A stretch of DNA of 64,000 bases from Flavivirga rizhaonensis. GTDB lineage: Bacteria > Bacteroidota > Bacteroidia > Flavobacteriales > Flavobacteriaceae. Position 1 is the first letter of the stretch. Each line of letters opens with the position of its first letter. The DNA lies in assembly GCF_004791695.1 (NCBI RefSeq), contig NZ_SRSO01000024.1:17870-81869 (forward strand), read 5' to 3'. Of the stretch, positions 17,899-26,709 are shown piece after piece. Made by a program: the position numbers and the translations under genes. Under the pieces are notes generated by a model, which worked only from the letters and a program-made list of their open reading frames with translations, made no database searches and was not told the origin of the DNA.

Positions 17899-18348
17899 AT
17901 GAGAAAATTAATAGTAATTGCTATAGCATTAATATCTATTCAGGCTATAGCGCAAACTGAAAGAAGAGACCGACCTGAAAGAGCACAAAAAATGAGTAAT
18001 CTTTCTGCCGAAGAAATGGCTACTTTAAGAACAAAAAAAATGACTTTGTTTTTAGACTTAAATGAATCACAACAAAAAGAGATTCATAAAATAAATCTGG
18101 AAAATGCGACTTTACACAAAACAATGATGGAAGAACGTAAGACCAGAAAATCAAATGGAACTGCTCAAAGACCTACTAAAGAAGAACGCCTTAAATTGGA
18201 AAATGCCAAATTAGACCGTAAAATTGCCATGAAAGCAAAAATGAAAAAGATATTAGACAAAGAACAATATGCCAGATGGGAAAAAGCACAATTAAAAATG
18301 GCTAGCAAAAGAAAAGATAAAAAGCGTGGTATGAATAGAAAAAAATAA
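17899..18348 (+). CDS. LTXXQ/Spy-like periplasmic protein
   Basis: 149 residues: signal peptide (MRKLIVIAIALISIQAIA) then a basic, wholly helical mature protein. LFLDLNESQQKEIHKI is a version of the LTxxQ motif, repeated loosely as ILDKEQYARWEK near the end, as in CpxP/Spy-type periplasmic chaperones and the DUF4890/LTXXQ proteins of Bacteroidota. Very Lys/Arg-rich C-terminus (KRKDKKRGMNRKK). It is monocistronic, with a strong hairpin terminator 35 bases after the stop. Role probably in envelope stress; that is inferred from the family. Confidence 0.68.
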   Translation: MRKLIVIAIALISIQAIAQTERRDRPERAQKMSNLSAEEMATLRTKKMTLFLDLNESQQKEIHKINLENATLHKTMMEERKTRKSNGTAQRPTKEERLKLENAKLDRKIAMKAKMKKILDKEQYARWEKAQLKMASKRKDKKRGMNRKK

Positions 18349-18383
18349 ATTCAGTTTGTTGATTGATTTTAATTTGATTACTT

Positions 18384-18418
18384 AAAAGGGCATTTCAAAA
18401 ATTTGAAATGCCCTTTTT
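18384..18418 (+). terminator. Rho-independent terminator
   Basis: A 16-bp perfect stem (AAAAGGGCATTTCAAA pairing with 18402-18417), 2-base loop and a T run. It ends the transcript of the Spy-like gene. Confidence 0.85.
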
Positions 18419-18440
18419 CATTTGTTTTTTTTAGTAAGAT

Positions 18441-18470
18441 AAAAACCTTTTGACTTCTCAAAAGGTTTTT
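18441..18470 (-). terminator. terminator overlapping the hemL stop codon
   Basis: A perfect 13-bp stem (18441-18453 with 18458-18470, AAAAACCTTTTGA arm, loop CTTC) with T run on the minus strand. Its upstream arm includes the last codons and the TGA of hemL, so coding and termination signals share bases. Confidence 0.75.
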
Positions 18471-19744
18471 GCAACCGAATTCACGGCAGCTATAGTAAAA
18501 TCCAGATCTTCATAAGTTAAAGCATCCGCAATAAACCATGTTTCGAAAGCACTTGGCGCTATATAAATACCTTCATTTAACATACCATGAAAGAACGCCT
18601 TAAATGTATCGTTATTTCCTTTTGCAGACGTTTCAAAATCTACAACTTCCGAATCATCAAAATGAACCGAAATCATAGAACCAACTCTGTTTATAGTATG
18701 AACCACATTGTTATCATTTAAAACTTTAGAAATTCCTTTATGTAAATACGCCGTTTTTTCAGCTAAACGATTAAAAATTTCGGAATCATTATTTAATTCA
18801 TTTAACATCGCTAAACCAGCAGCCATAGCTAAAGGATTACCACTTAAAGTCCCTGCTTGATAAACTGGACCTAATGGCGCTAAATGATTCATGATCTCAT
18901 TTCTGGCAGCAAATGCTCCAACAGGTAAACCACCTCCAATTACTTTTCCGAAGCAAACAATATCTGCATCAATACCAAACAATTCTTGTGCACCACCTTT
19001 TGCTAAACGGAATCCCGTCATAACCTCATCAAAAATCAGTAATACATTATGTGTATCGCACAAACCTCTTAAAGCCTTTAAAAAACCTTCTTTAGGCGGA
19101 ATACACCCCATATTTCCAGCAACGGGCTCTATAATAATACAAGCCACCTCATCTTCATTCGCTTCAATTAATTGTTTTACATTTTCAATATCATTGTAAC
19201 GAGCCAATAATGTATCTTTAGCGGTTGCTTTTGTAACTCCGGGGCTATTAGGTGTTCCAAAAGTAATAGCACCGCTACCTGCCTGTATTAAAAACGAGTC
19301 ACTATGTCCGTGGTAACAGCCCGCAAATTTTATAATTTTATCTTTTCCTGTAAAGCCGCGTGCTAAACGTACCGCACTCATACATGCTTCTGTACCAGAA
19401 TTTACAAATCGGATTTTATCAATATTAGGCACCATTGAAACTGCTAACTCTGCTATTTGAGTTTCAATTTCTGTTGGCATCCCAAACGATGTTCCTTTTT
19501 TTGCCTTTTCTACTACAGCATTTACAACAGGGGCATACGCATGACCTAAAATCATCGGACCCCAAGAATTAATATAATCTATTAATCGGTTATTATCTTC
19601 ATCATACAGATAAGCTCCTTTTGCTTCTTTTACAAAAATAGGGGTACCTCCAACTGCTTTGAATGCTCTTACCGGCGAATTTACACCTCCTGGTATAACC
19701 TTTTCTGCTTCTGCAAATAGCGAGCTACTTCTTTTATAGTTCAT
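18458..19744 (-). CDS. hemL: glutamate-1-semialdehyde 2,1-aminomutase
   Basis: Converts glutamate-1-semialdehyde to 5-aminolevulinate, the C5 route to heme; cytoplasmic, PLP-dependent. 428 residues, the usual length. Signatures: SFGMPTEIE, NSGTEACMSAVRLARG, CYHGHSDSFL, IFDEVMTGFR and the PLP Lys267 in CFGKVIGGGLPVGAF. ATG start in MNYKRSSSLFAEAEK. It is 18 bases downstream of a LysM glucosaminidase gene and may be read through from it. A terminator overlaps its stop codon. Confidence 0.96.
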   Translation of the reverse strand: MNYKRSSSLFAEAEKVIPGGVNSPVRAFKAVGGTPIFVKEAKGAYLYDEDNNRLIDYINSWGPMILGHAYAPVVNAVVEKAKKGTSFGMPTEIETQIAELAVSMVPNIDKIRFVNSGTEACMSAVRLARGFTGKDKIIKFAGCYHGHSDSFLIQAGSGAITFGTPNSPGVTKATAKDTLLARYNDIENVKQLIEANEDEVACIIIEPVAGNMGCIPPKEGFLKALRGLCDTHNVLLIFDEVMTGFRLAKGGAQELFGIDADIVCFGKVIGGGLPVGAFAARNEIMNHLAPLGPVYQAGTLSGNPLAMAAGLAMLNELNNDSEIFNRLAEKTAYLHKGISKVLNDNNVVHTINRVGSMISVHFDDSEVVDFETSAKGNNDTFKAFFHGMLNEGIYIAPSAFETWFIADALTYEDLDFTIAAVNSVAKTF

Positions 19745-19762
19745 AAATTTATGATTGATTAC

Positions 19763-20569
19763 TTATGGTTTTACAACTAACACCTGTCCTATACTTAAGG
19801 TTGTATCGCTTAACCCGTTTAATTTTTGAAGGTCATTAACTGTAACATTATACTTCCTTGAAATAGAATATAGCGTATCTCCTTTAGTAACAGTGTATGT
19901 AATAGCTTCAGATTCTGAAGTCGTTGGCATTTCAAATGCCTCATGGGAATCACCCAATACGTCCTTATCTAATTTGTACAATTCGTAACGTTCAATAATA
20001 CTAATTAATTTCTGAGGATATTTTTTATCGGTAGCATAACCTGCCGCTCTTAATTCTCTGGCCCAGCCTTTATAATCTCCTTTTTTTAATTTGAAAAGCT
20101 TCGCATAGCGCTTTCTATCTTTCAAGAAGAGCGAATGGTCTCTAAATGAATACTTAGCATCTTTGTATTTTCTAAAACATTCTTGTGCTCTATCATCATC
20201 ATGATAAATTTTGGCTCCAGTCCAACCATGGCATTTAATGCCAAAATGATTATTGGCTTTTACAGAAAGACGTCCTTTACCAGAACCCGATTCGAGAATC
20301 CCTTGAGCTAATGTGATACTTGCTGGGATACCATACAAATCCATTTCATGCTGAGCTATTTCTTGATAAACATCAATGTATTTCTCTGTAGCATTCGCAT
20401 AGACTTTAGTTGAAGTTTCAGACGTTTTTTTTATTTCTTCTTTATTATCACCTATTACTACGGTAGTTGTATTAGGCTTTTTTGCAACTATTGCTTTTTT
20501 AGAACGGCAACTAAAAAGGAAACATCCTAAACATAATATTAACGCTATTTTACTTATTCTTCTATTCAA
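19763..20569 (-). CDS. glucosaminidase with C-terminal LysM (peptidoglycan hydrolase)
   Basis: 268 residues. Lipoprotein-type signal ending LFSC (Cys about residue 21), then a mannosyl-glycoprotein endo-beta-N-acetylglucosaminidase-like domain (about 60-200): ITLAQGILESGSGKGRL, NHFGIKCHGW, YKDAKYSFRDHSLFL, and one LysM at the end (YTVTKGDTLYSISRKYNVTV). The probable role is cleavage of peptidoglycan glycan strands outside the inner membrane. The start is a TTG that overlaps the stop of the previous gene by eight bases, as no ATG gives a signal peptide. Confidence 0.87.
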   Translation of the reverse strand: MNRRISKIALILCLGCFLFSCRSKKAIVAKKPNTTTVVIGDNKEEIKKTSETSTKVYANATEKYIDVYQEIAQHEMDLYGIPASITLAQGILESGSGKGRLSVKANNHFGIKCHGWTGAKIYHDDDRAQECFRKYKDAKYSFRDHSLFLKDRKRYAKLFKLKKGDYKGWARELRAAGYATDKKYPQKLISIIERYELYKLDKDVLGDSHEAFEMPTTSESEAITYTVTKGDTLYSISRKYNVTVNDLQKLNGLSDTTLSIGQVLVVKP

Positions 20570-21473
20570 TTATTGGTAAATTTTTATTTTTTAATACTCT
20601 ATTCATTCCTTTAATACCTTGTAAGCCCCCAGTATGAATTGCTAAAACCTTTGAACCCTTTTTAAAATAACCCTTATTGATTAAATCAAAAATCCCAAAT
20701 ATCATTTTACCTGTATAAACAGGGTCTAAGGGTATTTTATTTAGTTCTTTAAACTCATTGATAAACGCCACCAACTCATCATTTATTTTTGCATACCCGC
20801 CAAAATGATAATCGGTTATCAAGTCCCAATTCGTTTTAGTTACAAATTTACTAATATCTTGTTGTAAAAAATCACCTTTTAAGGCTGGAAAACCTAAAAC
20901 TTGTTGACTGAGTTTTGAACAATTTATAAGTCCAGAAATTGTTCCACCTGTTCCAACGGCACAACATATATAATCAAAAGCCTCGTCTGTTTCTGTTAAT
21001 ATTTCTTCGCAACCCTTAACGGCTAAGGCATTTGTACCTCCCTCTGGTATTAAGTAAAAATCATTAAACGTGTCTTTTAATTTAGCTAAAAAAGCCTCAG
21101 ATGTTTTATTTCTATATGCCTCTCTGGAAACAAACTTAAACTCCATCCCATTTTGCTTGGCAAAGCTTAAGGTTTCATTTTCTAAGATTTTATGTTCTAA
21201 CTCCTCACCTCTAATAACACCAATCGTTTTAAAACCCAATAAATTCCCAGCTGAAGCCACAGCTGCTATATGATTAGAAAAAGCACCTCCAAAAGTAAGA
21301 AGCGTATTAAATCTTTCTTTTTTTGCTTCTAGAAGGTTGTATTTAAGCTTTCTATATTTATTTCCAGATACAACAGGATGTATCTCATCTTCCCTTTTTA
21401 TAAACAGCTCGATTTCCTTACTATTAGGTAAATTTATTGGTTGGTTTATACTACGTCCTAGCTTAAACATCAT
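20562..21473 (-). CDS. PLP-dependent ACC deaminase/D-cysteine desulfhydrase-like enzyme
   Basis: 303 residues of the tryptophan synthase beta-like PLP superfamily. PLP Lys39 sits in SGNKYRKLKY, the phosphate-handling Ser-Asn in FGGAFSNHIAA, and the loop VGTGGTISG binds phosphate. The layout matches 1-aminocyclopropane-1-carboxylate deaminase/D-cysteine desulfhydrase proteins; which substrate is used cannot be told from the sequence, and in Bacteroidota D-cysteine desulfhydrase activity is the more cautious guess. It overlaps by 11 bases the end of the HExxH protein upstream and by 8 the start of the glucosaminidase, forming a tight operon. Confidence 0.85.
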   Translation of the reverse strand: MMFKLGRSINQPINLPNSKEIELFIKREDEIHPVVSGNKYRKLKYNLLEAKKERFNTLLTFGGAFSNHIAAVASAGNLLGFKTIGVIRGEELEHKILENETLSFAKQNGMEFKFVSREAYRNKTSEAFLAKLKDTFNDFYLIPEGGTNALAVKGCEEILTETDEAFDYICCAVGTGGTISGLINCSKLSQQVLGFPALKGDFLQQDISKFVTKTNWDLITDYHFGGYAKINDELVAFINEFKELNKIPLDPVYTGKMIFGIFDLINKGYFKKGSKVLAIHTGGLQGIKGMNRVLKNKNLPIIE

Positions 21474-21801
21474 TAACGCGAATATACTTTAAAAACCCCC
21501 AAAATGGTCTGTGTTTTAAATAATCTAGATTAAATTCATTAGCATAAGCTTCACGCTCAAAAGAAATATTCCTATAAGCTAAATCCCAATTTTTATATTG
21601 AAATAATCGTATTAAAAATTCAATAGCATACACCAAATAAAAAGGAATCACGAACAACTCTGATTGTTGTTTTAAATGAATGCTTTCATGATTAATTAAA
21701 ACAGTATGTTTTTCTAAATGCTTCGATTTTAAAAACACAAAAGGAAAAATGGTTAAACCCGTGTACCCATTCGGCACTAAATATTTCGAAATTAAAATCA
21801 T
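21463..21801 (-). CDS. small HExxH zincin-like protein
   Basis: 112 residues. HESIH (residues 38-42, matching HExxH) in LINHESIHLKQQSEL and a downstream FEREAYANE (Glu 82, 84 or 89 as possible third ligand) form a gluzincin-like metal site. A hydrophobic stretch (LFVIPFYLVYAIEFLIRLF) lies between them. This resembles the BlaR/M56-like minimal metalloprotease domain common as an unnamed protein in Flavobacteriaceae. No signal peptide is obvious. Its end overlaps the start of the ACC-deaminase-like gene. Proteolytic activity is predicted only from the motif. Confidence 0.7.
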   Translation of the reverse strand: MILISKYLVPNGYTGLTIFPFVFLKSKHLEKHTVLINHESIHLKQQSELFVIPFYLVYAIEFLIRLFQYKNWDLAYRNISFEREAYANEFNLDYLKHRPFWGFLKYIRVNDV

Positions 21802-21836
21802 ACTTTACAAGAATCAAAAATCAATCCAAATTACAT

Positions 21837-21844
21837 TATCTTTG
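21837..21844 (+). promoter_or_regulatory. TAnnTTTG -7 box for the DUF5522 gene
   Basis: TATCTTTG, an exact consensus match, 16 bases before the ATG of the DUF5522 gene, implying a very short leader. Confidence 0.5.
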
Positions 21845-21859
21845 TTTTAATACAATAAA

Positions 21860-22012
21860 ATGAAAAAAATAATTCCCATAGAGGAAGGTGATTACTACTT
21901 AACACCAGAAGGTTACCGCTGTTTTACAGAGCAATATCACTTAAGAAGAGGCTATTGTTGCGAAAGCGGATGCAGACATTGCCCTTACGGATATGATAGA
22001 AACAAAGGGTAG
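21860..22012 (+). CDS. DUF5522 family protein
   Basis: A 50-residue protein, read directly from the sequence. The family pattern is plain: DYYLTPEGYRCFTEQYHLRR, then GYCCESGCRHCPYGY with four Cys and one His, which suggests zinc or iron-sulfur binding. The DUF5522 family is a short conserved protein of many bacteria and of eukaryotic oxidoreductase-like domains, function unknown. ATG start, TAG stop, own -7 box 16 bases upstream, divergent from the HExxH operon. Confidence 0.88.
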   Translation: MKKIIPIEEGDYYLTPEGYRCFTEQYHLRRGYCCESGCRHCPYGYDRNKG

Positions 22013-22138
22013 CAAATATTTCTACAGCCTTATATGTCAAAGGCTTGGTACGATTATTGATGCTATTACAAATAAAAAACACTTAAAATCAATGATTTTA
22101 AGGCTCATTGTTTAATGTAGAACTAAAACAAAAAGGCT

Positions 22139-22705
22139 ATGAAAAAACTATTAAATTTTTTACCACTTTTAGCACTGCTTATTGTGATTACTTCTTGCAG
22201 TTCTGTACGCGTTGCTGCAGATTATGATAAGAATGCTAATTTTGGGGAGTACAAAACTTTTGCATTTTTTAAAACAGGTATTGACAAAGCTGAAATTAGC
22301 GATTTAGACAAACGAAGAATTCTTCGTGCTATTGAAGCTGAAATGCTAACCAAAGGCTTTACAAAATCTGAAAACCCTGATTTATTAGTAAGCCTTTTTA
22401 CAAAATCTCAGCAACGTGTAGATGTTTACAATAACTCTTGGGGTTATGGTGGCTGGGGTTGGGGTGGCTTTGGTCCTTGGGGAGCAGGTTTTGGTCCTGG
22501 TTGGGGCTGGGGTTGGAATCAACCTAGTGTTTCTACTAGCACACAAGGTGTTTTATACATTGATCTTATCGATTCCAATAAAAAAGAACTGGTTTGGCAA
22601 GGTATGGGAACTGGCTATTTAAGCAGAAATATGGAGAAAAAAGAAGCTCGTATTAAAGAGTTTGTAACAGAAATTATGACGAAGTATCCTCCGGTAGTTC
22701 AATAA
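22139..22705 (+). CDS. DUF4136 lipoprotein
   Basis: 188 residues. Lipoprotein signal (LLALLIVITSC, Cys at about 20). The mature protein fits DUF4136: DYDKNANFGEYKTFAFF near the start, conserved helix ILRAIEAEMLTKGF, then the family's Gly/Trp-rich loop (WGYGGWGWGGFGPWGAG) and a terminal strand-helix unit (GVLYIDLIDSNKKELVWQG). Found in many Bacteroidota, function unknown; probably an outer-membrane lipoprotein. A hairpin/repeat follows its stop. Confidence 0.88.
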   Translation: MKKLLNFLPLLALLIVITSCSSVRVAADYDKNANFGEYKTFAFFKTGIDKAEISDLDKRRILRAIEAEMLTKGFTKSENPDLLVSLFTKSQQRVDVYNNSWGYGGWGWGGFGPWGAGFGPGWGWGWNQPSVSTSTQGVLYIDLIDSNKKELVWQGMGTGYLSRNMEKKEARIKEFVTEIMTKYPPVVQ

Positions 22706-22706
22706 T

Positions 22707-22829
22707 AAAAATAAAGTTGTCATTTTGAGCACAGTCGAAAAATCTCATAATCATTGATGTACAGATGTTTAATTTTTAAGAGATTCTTCGCTTTGCTCTG
22801 AATGACATTCTTGAAATAACTTTATTTTT
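22707..22829. repeat. nested inverted-repeat element
   Basis: Outer arms AAAAATAAAGTT / AACTTTATTTTT (22707-22718, 22818-22829), inner arms GTCATT...AATGAC (22719-22724, 22801-22806) and further pairing (GAGCA / TGCTC). This looks like a GTCATTTCGA-type repeat sitting inside what may once have been a plain terminator loop between the converging DUF4136 and bestrophin genes. Confidence 0.6.
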
Positions 22830-22832
22830 TTA

Positions 22833-23936
22833 TTACATCACTATATCATTCGGCCAAACGTATGGCTCCGGAATATCAGTATCATCAATAAGTTGTCTAA
22901 TATCAATCTCAATACCTCTACTCATGTCCGTAATAGGAACATCGTTAGGGCCTCCTTCAAAAGGGTTCTCGGTATTCTCTCCAATAGCCTCCATAGTATG
23001 AAACACCCACGAAATTAAAGCACTAAAAGGCACAGAAAACCATACAAAATGCCTTGCTATAGTTTCTTGCACTACATGCATTAATGATGTTTGTTCTTCA
23101 TGTTTGTTTAACACCCCCAAGATTTTCTCACCAAAACTCTCAAACCCCTCCATAATCCCATAAGGAATTAATAAAATAAAAATCCAAACAAACAGATAAT
23201 TAAGTGTCGCAAATTGCCTTGGATAAGGAAAGTTCTTGATACGCTCACTTTTTCCTTGTAGCGAGTAAAACTCTACCAGCATATTCATCATTTCCATATG
23301 CCTAAAGTCTTCTATCAAACCTTCTTTCATTAACTCTTTTAAACGTCGTGATTGGATTCCTAATAATTGAGATGCCTGATTTCCTTTTGCAAAAACCTCT
23401 TTATAATCTGCTTCTGTAAGATATGGTCTTATAGCACCTTCCTGATCTTCTACGTCTTCACAAACTCTATATTTTGAAGCTCGGAATTCCCGATTAGACC
23501 GCTTGGCTTTAAGATGCATTTCCCACGGTTTATCTTCTCGTAATTGGTAACGTAAAGCTGTTAACCAGGCGACATGCCTGTGCACTAACTCTCGTTTAAT
23601 TGCTAGCATTTTGGCTTCTGTCCTATCTTCTACAGTATGATCATTATTAATAAAATCCTTTACCATGATTGTCCAGGAGCGTGATGCATTAACAATGCCT
23701 CCCCATATTTTTCGAGCTTCCCACAGTCTGTCATAAGATGCATTATTTTTAAAACTCACAACAAACGCAACCGCAGTACCCAATACTCCAAGTGGTAGCC
23801 AAGGTACATGTAGCCACTTTAACCCTATTACATCAAATAAAAAAACAGGTATTAAAGCTAAAAATATAAATAAAAAAATGTGTCTTCGAGTCCATTTTAA
23901 AACTCCTAACACTGGAAATATGCGTCTTGTGTACAT
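22833..23936 (-). CDS. bestrophin family ion channel
   Basis: 367 residues, the bacterial bestrophin (RFP-TM) family, forming pentameric anion or cation channels in the inner membrane. N-terminal helices (HIFLFIFLALIPVFLFDVIG, PLGVLGTAVAFVVSF) and the hallmark FKNNASYDRLWEARKIWGGIVNASR are clear; the second pair of helices (FATLNYLFVWIFILLIPYG and HFVWFSVPFSALISWVFHTMEAI) is followed by the acidic ENPFEGGPNDVPI calcium-clasp-like segment. Length is typical. Regulation and ion are not visible. Convergent with the DUF4136 gene. Confidence 0.92.
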   Translation of the reverse strand: MYTRRIFPVLGVLKWTRRHIFLFIFLALIPVFLFDVIGLKWLHVPWLPLGVLGTAVAFVVSFKNNASYDRLWEARKIWGGIVNASRSWTIMVKDFINNDHTVEDRTEAKMLAIKRELVHRHVAWLTALRYQLREDKPWEMHLKAKRSNREFRASKYRVCEDVEDQEGAIRPYLTEADYKEVFAKGNQASQLLGIQSRRLKELMKEGLIEDFRHMEMMNMLVEFYSLQGKSERIKNFPYPRQFATLNYLFVWIFILLIPYGIMEGFESFGEKILGVLNKHEEQTSLMHVVQETIARHFVWFSVPFSALISWVFHTMEAIGENTENPFEGGPNDVPITDMSRGIEIDIRQLIDDTDIPEPYVWPNDIVM

Positions 23937-24070
23937 AATTTTTCAGGTTTAATAAAGATATAAAAATACTAAAATATGCTTCTAATCAGAATTATTAAAA
24001 ACACAAAAAAACCAACGATTATTTAAAGATTTTGTATTTTTACTCAGCAAAACCTTATTCTAATTCAATT

Positions 24071-25828
24071 ATGTCTAACGCTATTGAAACTAACAACATC
24101 TTAAATCGTTTACCAAAACACTTAATGCAGTTTATAAAACCGCAAAATTATGACGATTATTCTGCTATAGATCAAGCTGTTTGGCGTTATGTCATGCGCA
24201 AAAATGTTAATTTTTTAAGCACTGTAGCACACAAATCCTATCTAGAAGGATTAAATCAAACAGGTATTTCCATTGATAGTATTCCGAATATGTATGGTAT
24301 GAACAGGATTTTAAAAGACATTGGTTGGGCAGCAGTTGCTGTTGATGGCTTTATACCTCCAAACGCATTCATGGAATTTCAGGCATACAACGTATTGGTT
24401 ATTGCTAGTGATATTAGACAGTTAGAACACATAGAATACACACCTGCTCCTGATATTATACACGAAGGTGCCGGACACGCTCCTATTATTGCCAATCCAG
24501 AATATGCGGAATACTTAAGACGCTTTGGAGAAATTGGCTGTAAAGCTATTTCATCAGCTAAAGACTATGAATTATACGAAGCTGTTAGGCATTTGTCTAT
24601 TATAAAAGAGGCTCCAAATTCAAGTGAAAGTGATATTGCTACTGCAGAAAAAAAGGTAGAAACCTTACAACAAAATATGGGGGAGCCAAGTGAAATGGCA
24701 CTTATTAGAAATTTACATTGGTGGACGGTTGAATATGGCTTAATTGGAACTCTAGAAAATCCAAAAATATATGGTGCTGGGCTATTATCTTCCATTGGTG
24801 AAAGTGCTTGGTGTATGACTGATGAAGTAGAAAAGCTGCCTTATGATATTAATGCCACCTATAAAGATTTTGATATAACCAAACCTCAACCTCAACTTTT
24901 TGTAACGCCAGACTTTGCCAATCTAAGTCTTATTTTAGAAGAATTCGCAAATACTATGTCATTACGTAAAGGGGGGCTTTCTGGGGTTAATAAATTAATA
25001 GAATCCAATGCTTTAGGTACTATTGAACTAAGTACTGGATTGCAAATTTCTGGAATATTCACCAATGTTATTGAAAGCAATGGACGTCCAATTTATATTC
25101 AAACTAATGGAGAAACAGCTCTAGCTTATCGAGAAAAAGAATTGGTTGGGCATGGCACCAATACCCACAAGAACGGCTTTGGATCTCCTATAGGTAAACT
25201 AAAAGGTATTAACTTAGCTATTGAAGACATGAGTCCGCGCGACTTAAGTGCTTATGATATTTATGAAGAACAAAACATCACTTTAGAGTTTGAAGGCGGA
25301 ATAAAAGTATCTGGTGAAATTATTACTGGTAAGCGCAACCTTCAAGGAAAAATAATACTCATTAGCATAAAAAATTGTACCGTTACGCATAATGAAACAG
25401 TATTGTTTCAACCAGAATGGGGTATTTATGATATGGCCATAGGAAAAGAAATTGTTTCTGCATTCTCTGGAATTGCCGATTTAAATAGTTTTGATTTAAT
25501 TACACATGTTCCTTCCACCAAAACAATTCAAATAAAAAAATCAGACCAACAAATACAATTAGAGGCACTATATCAACAAGTTAGAGATTACAGAGATAAT
25601 AAAAATAAAACAATTTCCAGAACTAAGGTGCTGGAACAATTAATCGAAAAATATCCTAGCGATTGGTTATTACCTGTAGAACTCTACGAATTAGCAGCCA
25701 TAGGTAACGAATCTAACCTTTGTGAAAGTATTTTAAATCATTTAGAAACCATAAAACAAAACAGACCAAAAGTTGGTCATTTAATTGATGATGGCTTAGA
25801 GATTGTTAGGCAAACAGTGAATGTTTAA
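24071..25828 (+). CDS. aromatic amino acid hydroxylase with long C-terminal extension
   Basis: 585 residues. The first ~300 form the pterin-dependent hydroxylase domain: iron ligands in HEGAGHAPI (His131 and His136) with a later Glu, plus MSNAIETNN..., a GWAAVAVDGFIPPNAF substrate/pterin face and a WWTVEYGL segment. It should hydroxylate phenylalanine to tyrosine, or a related aromatic amino acid. After about residue 300 come another ~280 residues without the usual regulatory ACT domain: a beta-rich part and a helical tail. Bacterial phenylalanine hydroxylases are usually about 260-300, so this is the long Bacteroidota form. Start: ATG at 24071, because the in-frame TTG earlier adds 13 unlikely residues. 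Confidence 0.85.
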   Translation: MSNAIETNNILNRLPKHLMQFIKPQNYDDYSAIDQAVWRYVMRKNVNFLSTVAHKSYLEGLNQTGISIDSIPNMYGMNRILKDIGWAAVAVDGFIPPNAFMEFQAYNVLVIASDIRQLEHIEYTPAPDIIHEGAGHAPIIANPEYAEYLRRFGEIGCKAISSAKDYELYEAVRHLSIIKEAPNSSESDIATAEKKVETLQQNMGEPSEMALIRNLHWWTVEYGLIGTLENPKIYGAGLLSSIGESAWCMTDEVEKLPYDINATYKDFDITKPQPQLFVTPDFANLSLILEEFANTMSLRKGGLSGVNKLIESNALGTIELSTGLQISGIFTNVIESNGRPIYIQTNGETALAYREKELVGHGTNTHKNGFGSPIGKLKGINLAIEDMSPRDLSAYDIYEEQNITLEFEGGIKVSGEIITGKRNLQGKIILISIKNCTVTHNETVLFQPEWGIYDMAIGKEIVSAFSGIADLNSFDLITHVPSTKTIQIKKSDQQIQLEALYQQVRDYRDNKNKTISRTKVLEQLIEKYPSDWLLPVELYELAAIGNESNLCESILNHLETIKQNRPKVGHLIDDGLEIVRQTVNV

Positions 25829-25835
25829 CTCAAGG

Positions 25836-26588
25836 TTACCGAAACCGTTTCAAGGTCTTTTTTGTAAATTTACTCAACACTAATTTACCACTTATTTTGG
25901 CACGTTCGATTAGTAAAGTATCCCAATGGTCGGTACCTTTCCAAAAAACGGTTTTCATTTCTGCTAAAGCTTCAGGATTATAGGACGCTAGTTTTGTAGC
26001 CAAGCTTTCGACAGCTTCGTCAAGTTCTTCTGCTGTTTCAAAAATATCTGCATACAACCCTTTTTCTTTTGCAAATTCTGCTGAGAAAAAAGTTTCAGCA
26101 TCTATGGTCATTTGAGACATCGCGGGTAATCCTATTTTTCTAGTAACTACTGGTTCTATTACAAAAGGTCCAATACCAATACTTAACTCACTTAGCCTAA
26201 TAGATGCATATTTTGTAGCCAAACAATAATCTGCTGCTGCTGCTAAACCAACACCCCCACCTACTGTTTTACCTTGAATACGACCAATAATTAATTTTGG
26301 GCATTTGCGAATAGCATTTATCACATTTGCAAACCCTGAGAAAAAAAGCGTCCCTGTTTCTGGATTTTCTATAGATATGACTTCATTAAAACTGGCTCCA
26401 GCACAAAAGGTTCTATTGCCTCCACTTTTTAACACAATAACATTTATGTCATTATTGCTTCCAGCTTCTGTAATAGTTTTAGCTAATAATGCTAAAACAT
26501 CACTAGGCATAGAATTTCTATTAGGATGGAAAAACTCTATATATCCAACACGTTTATCTACTCTTAACTTTACGTATGATTCGTCCAT
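25836..26588 (-). CDS. enoyl-CoA hydratase/isomerase family protein
   Basis: 250 residues of the crotonase fold. Conserved parts: NRNSMPSDVLALL, FCAGASFNEV (first oxyanion-hole motif), GRIQGKTVGGGVGLAAAADY (second oxyanion-hole) and ELSIGIGPFVIEPV. The Glu positions used by classical hydratases are not obvious (the second motif has GGVGLAAAADYCLA with Ala where Glu often lies), so it may be an isomerase or a crotonase with another reaction. Probably methylglutaconyl- or enoyl-CoA related, substrate unknown. Convergent with the hydroxylase. Confidence 0.8.
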   Translation of the reverse strand: MDESYVKLRVDKRVGYIEFFHPNRNSMPSDVLALLAKTITEAGSNNDINVIVLKSGGNRTFCAGASFNEVISIENPETGTLFFSGFANVINAIRKCPKLIIGRIQGKTVGGGVGLAAAADYCLATKYASIRLSELSIGIGPFVIEPVVTRKIGLPAMSQMTIDAETFFSAEFAKEKGLYADIFETAEELDEAVESLATKLASYNPEALAEMKTVFWKGTDHWDTLLIERAKISGKLVLSKFTKKTLKRFR

Positions 26589-26709
26589 ATTTAATTGTTA
26601 TTAAAACAAAAATACAATTCGCAATTTTCTTTTATTTTATAAAAATGTGAAAAAGTACTTATTAATGTTAATTTTTATTTCTCTTAAGAAAACCTCTAGC
26701 AATTTTCTA

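Noticed and set aside
22422..22622. Val/Leu/Gly-rich frame inside the DUF4136 gene
   Set aside because: An alternative frame of the Gly/Trp-rich loop, not a gene.
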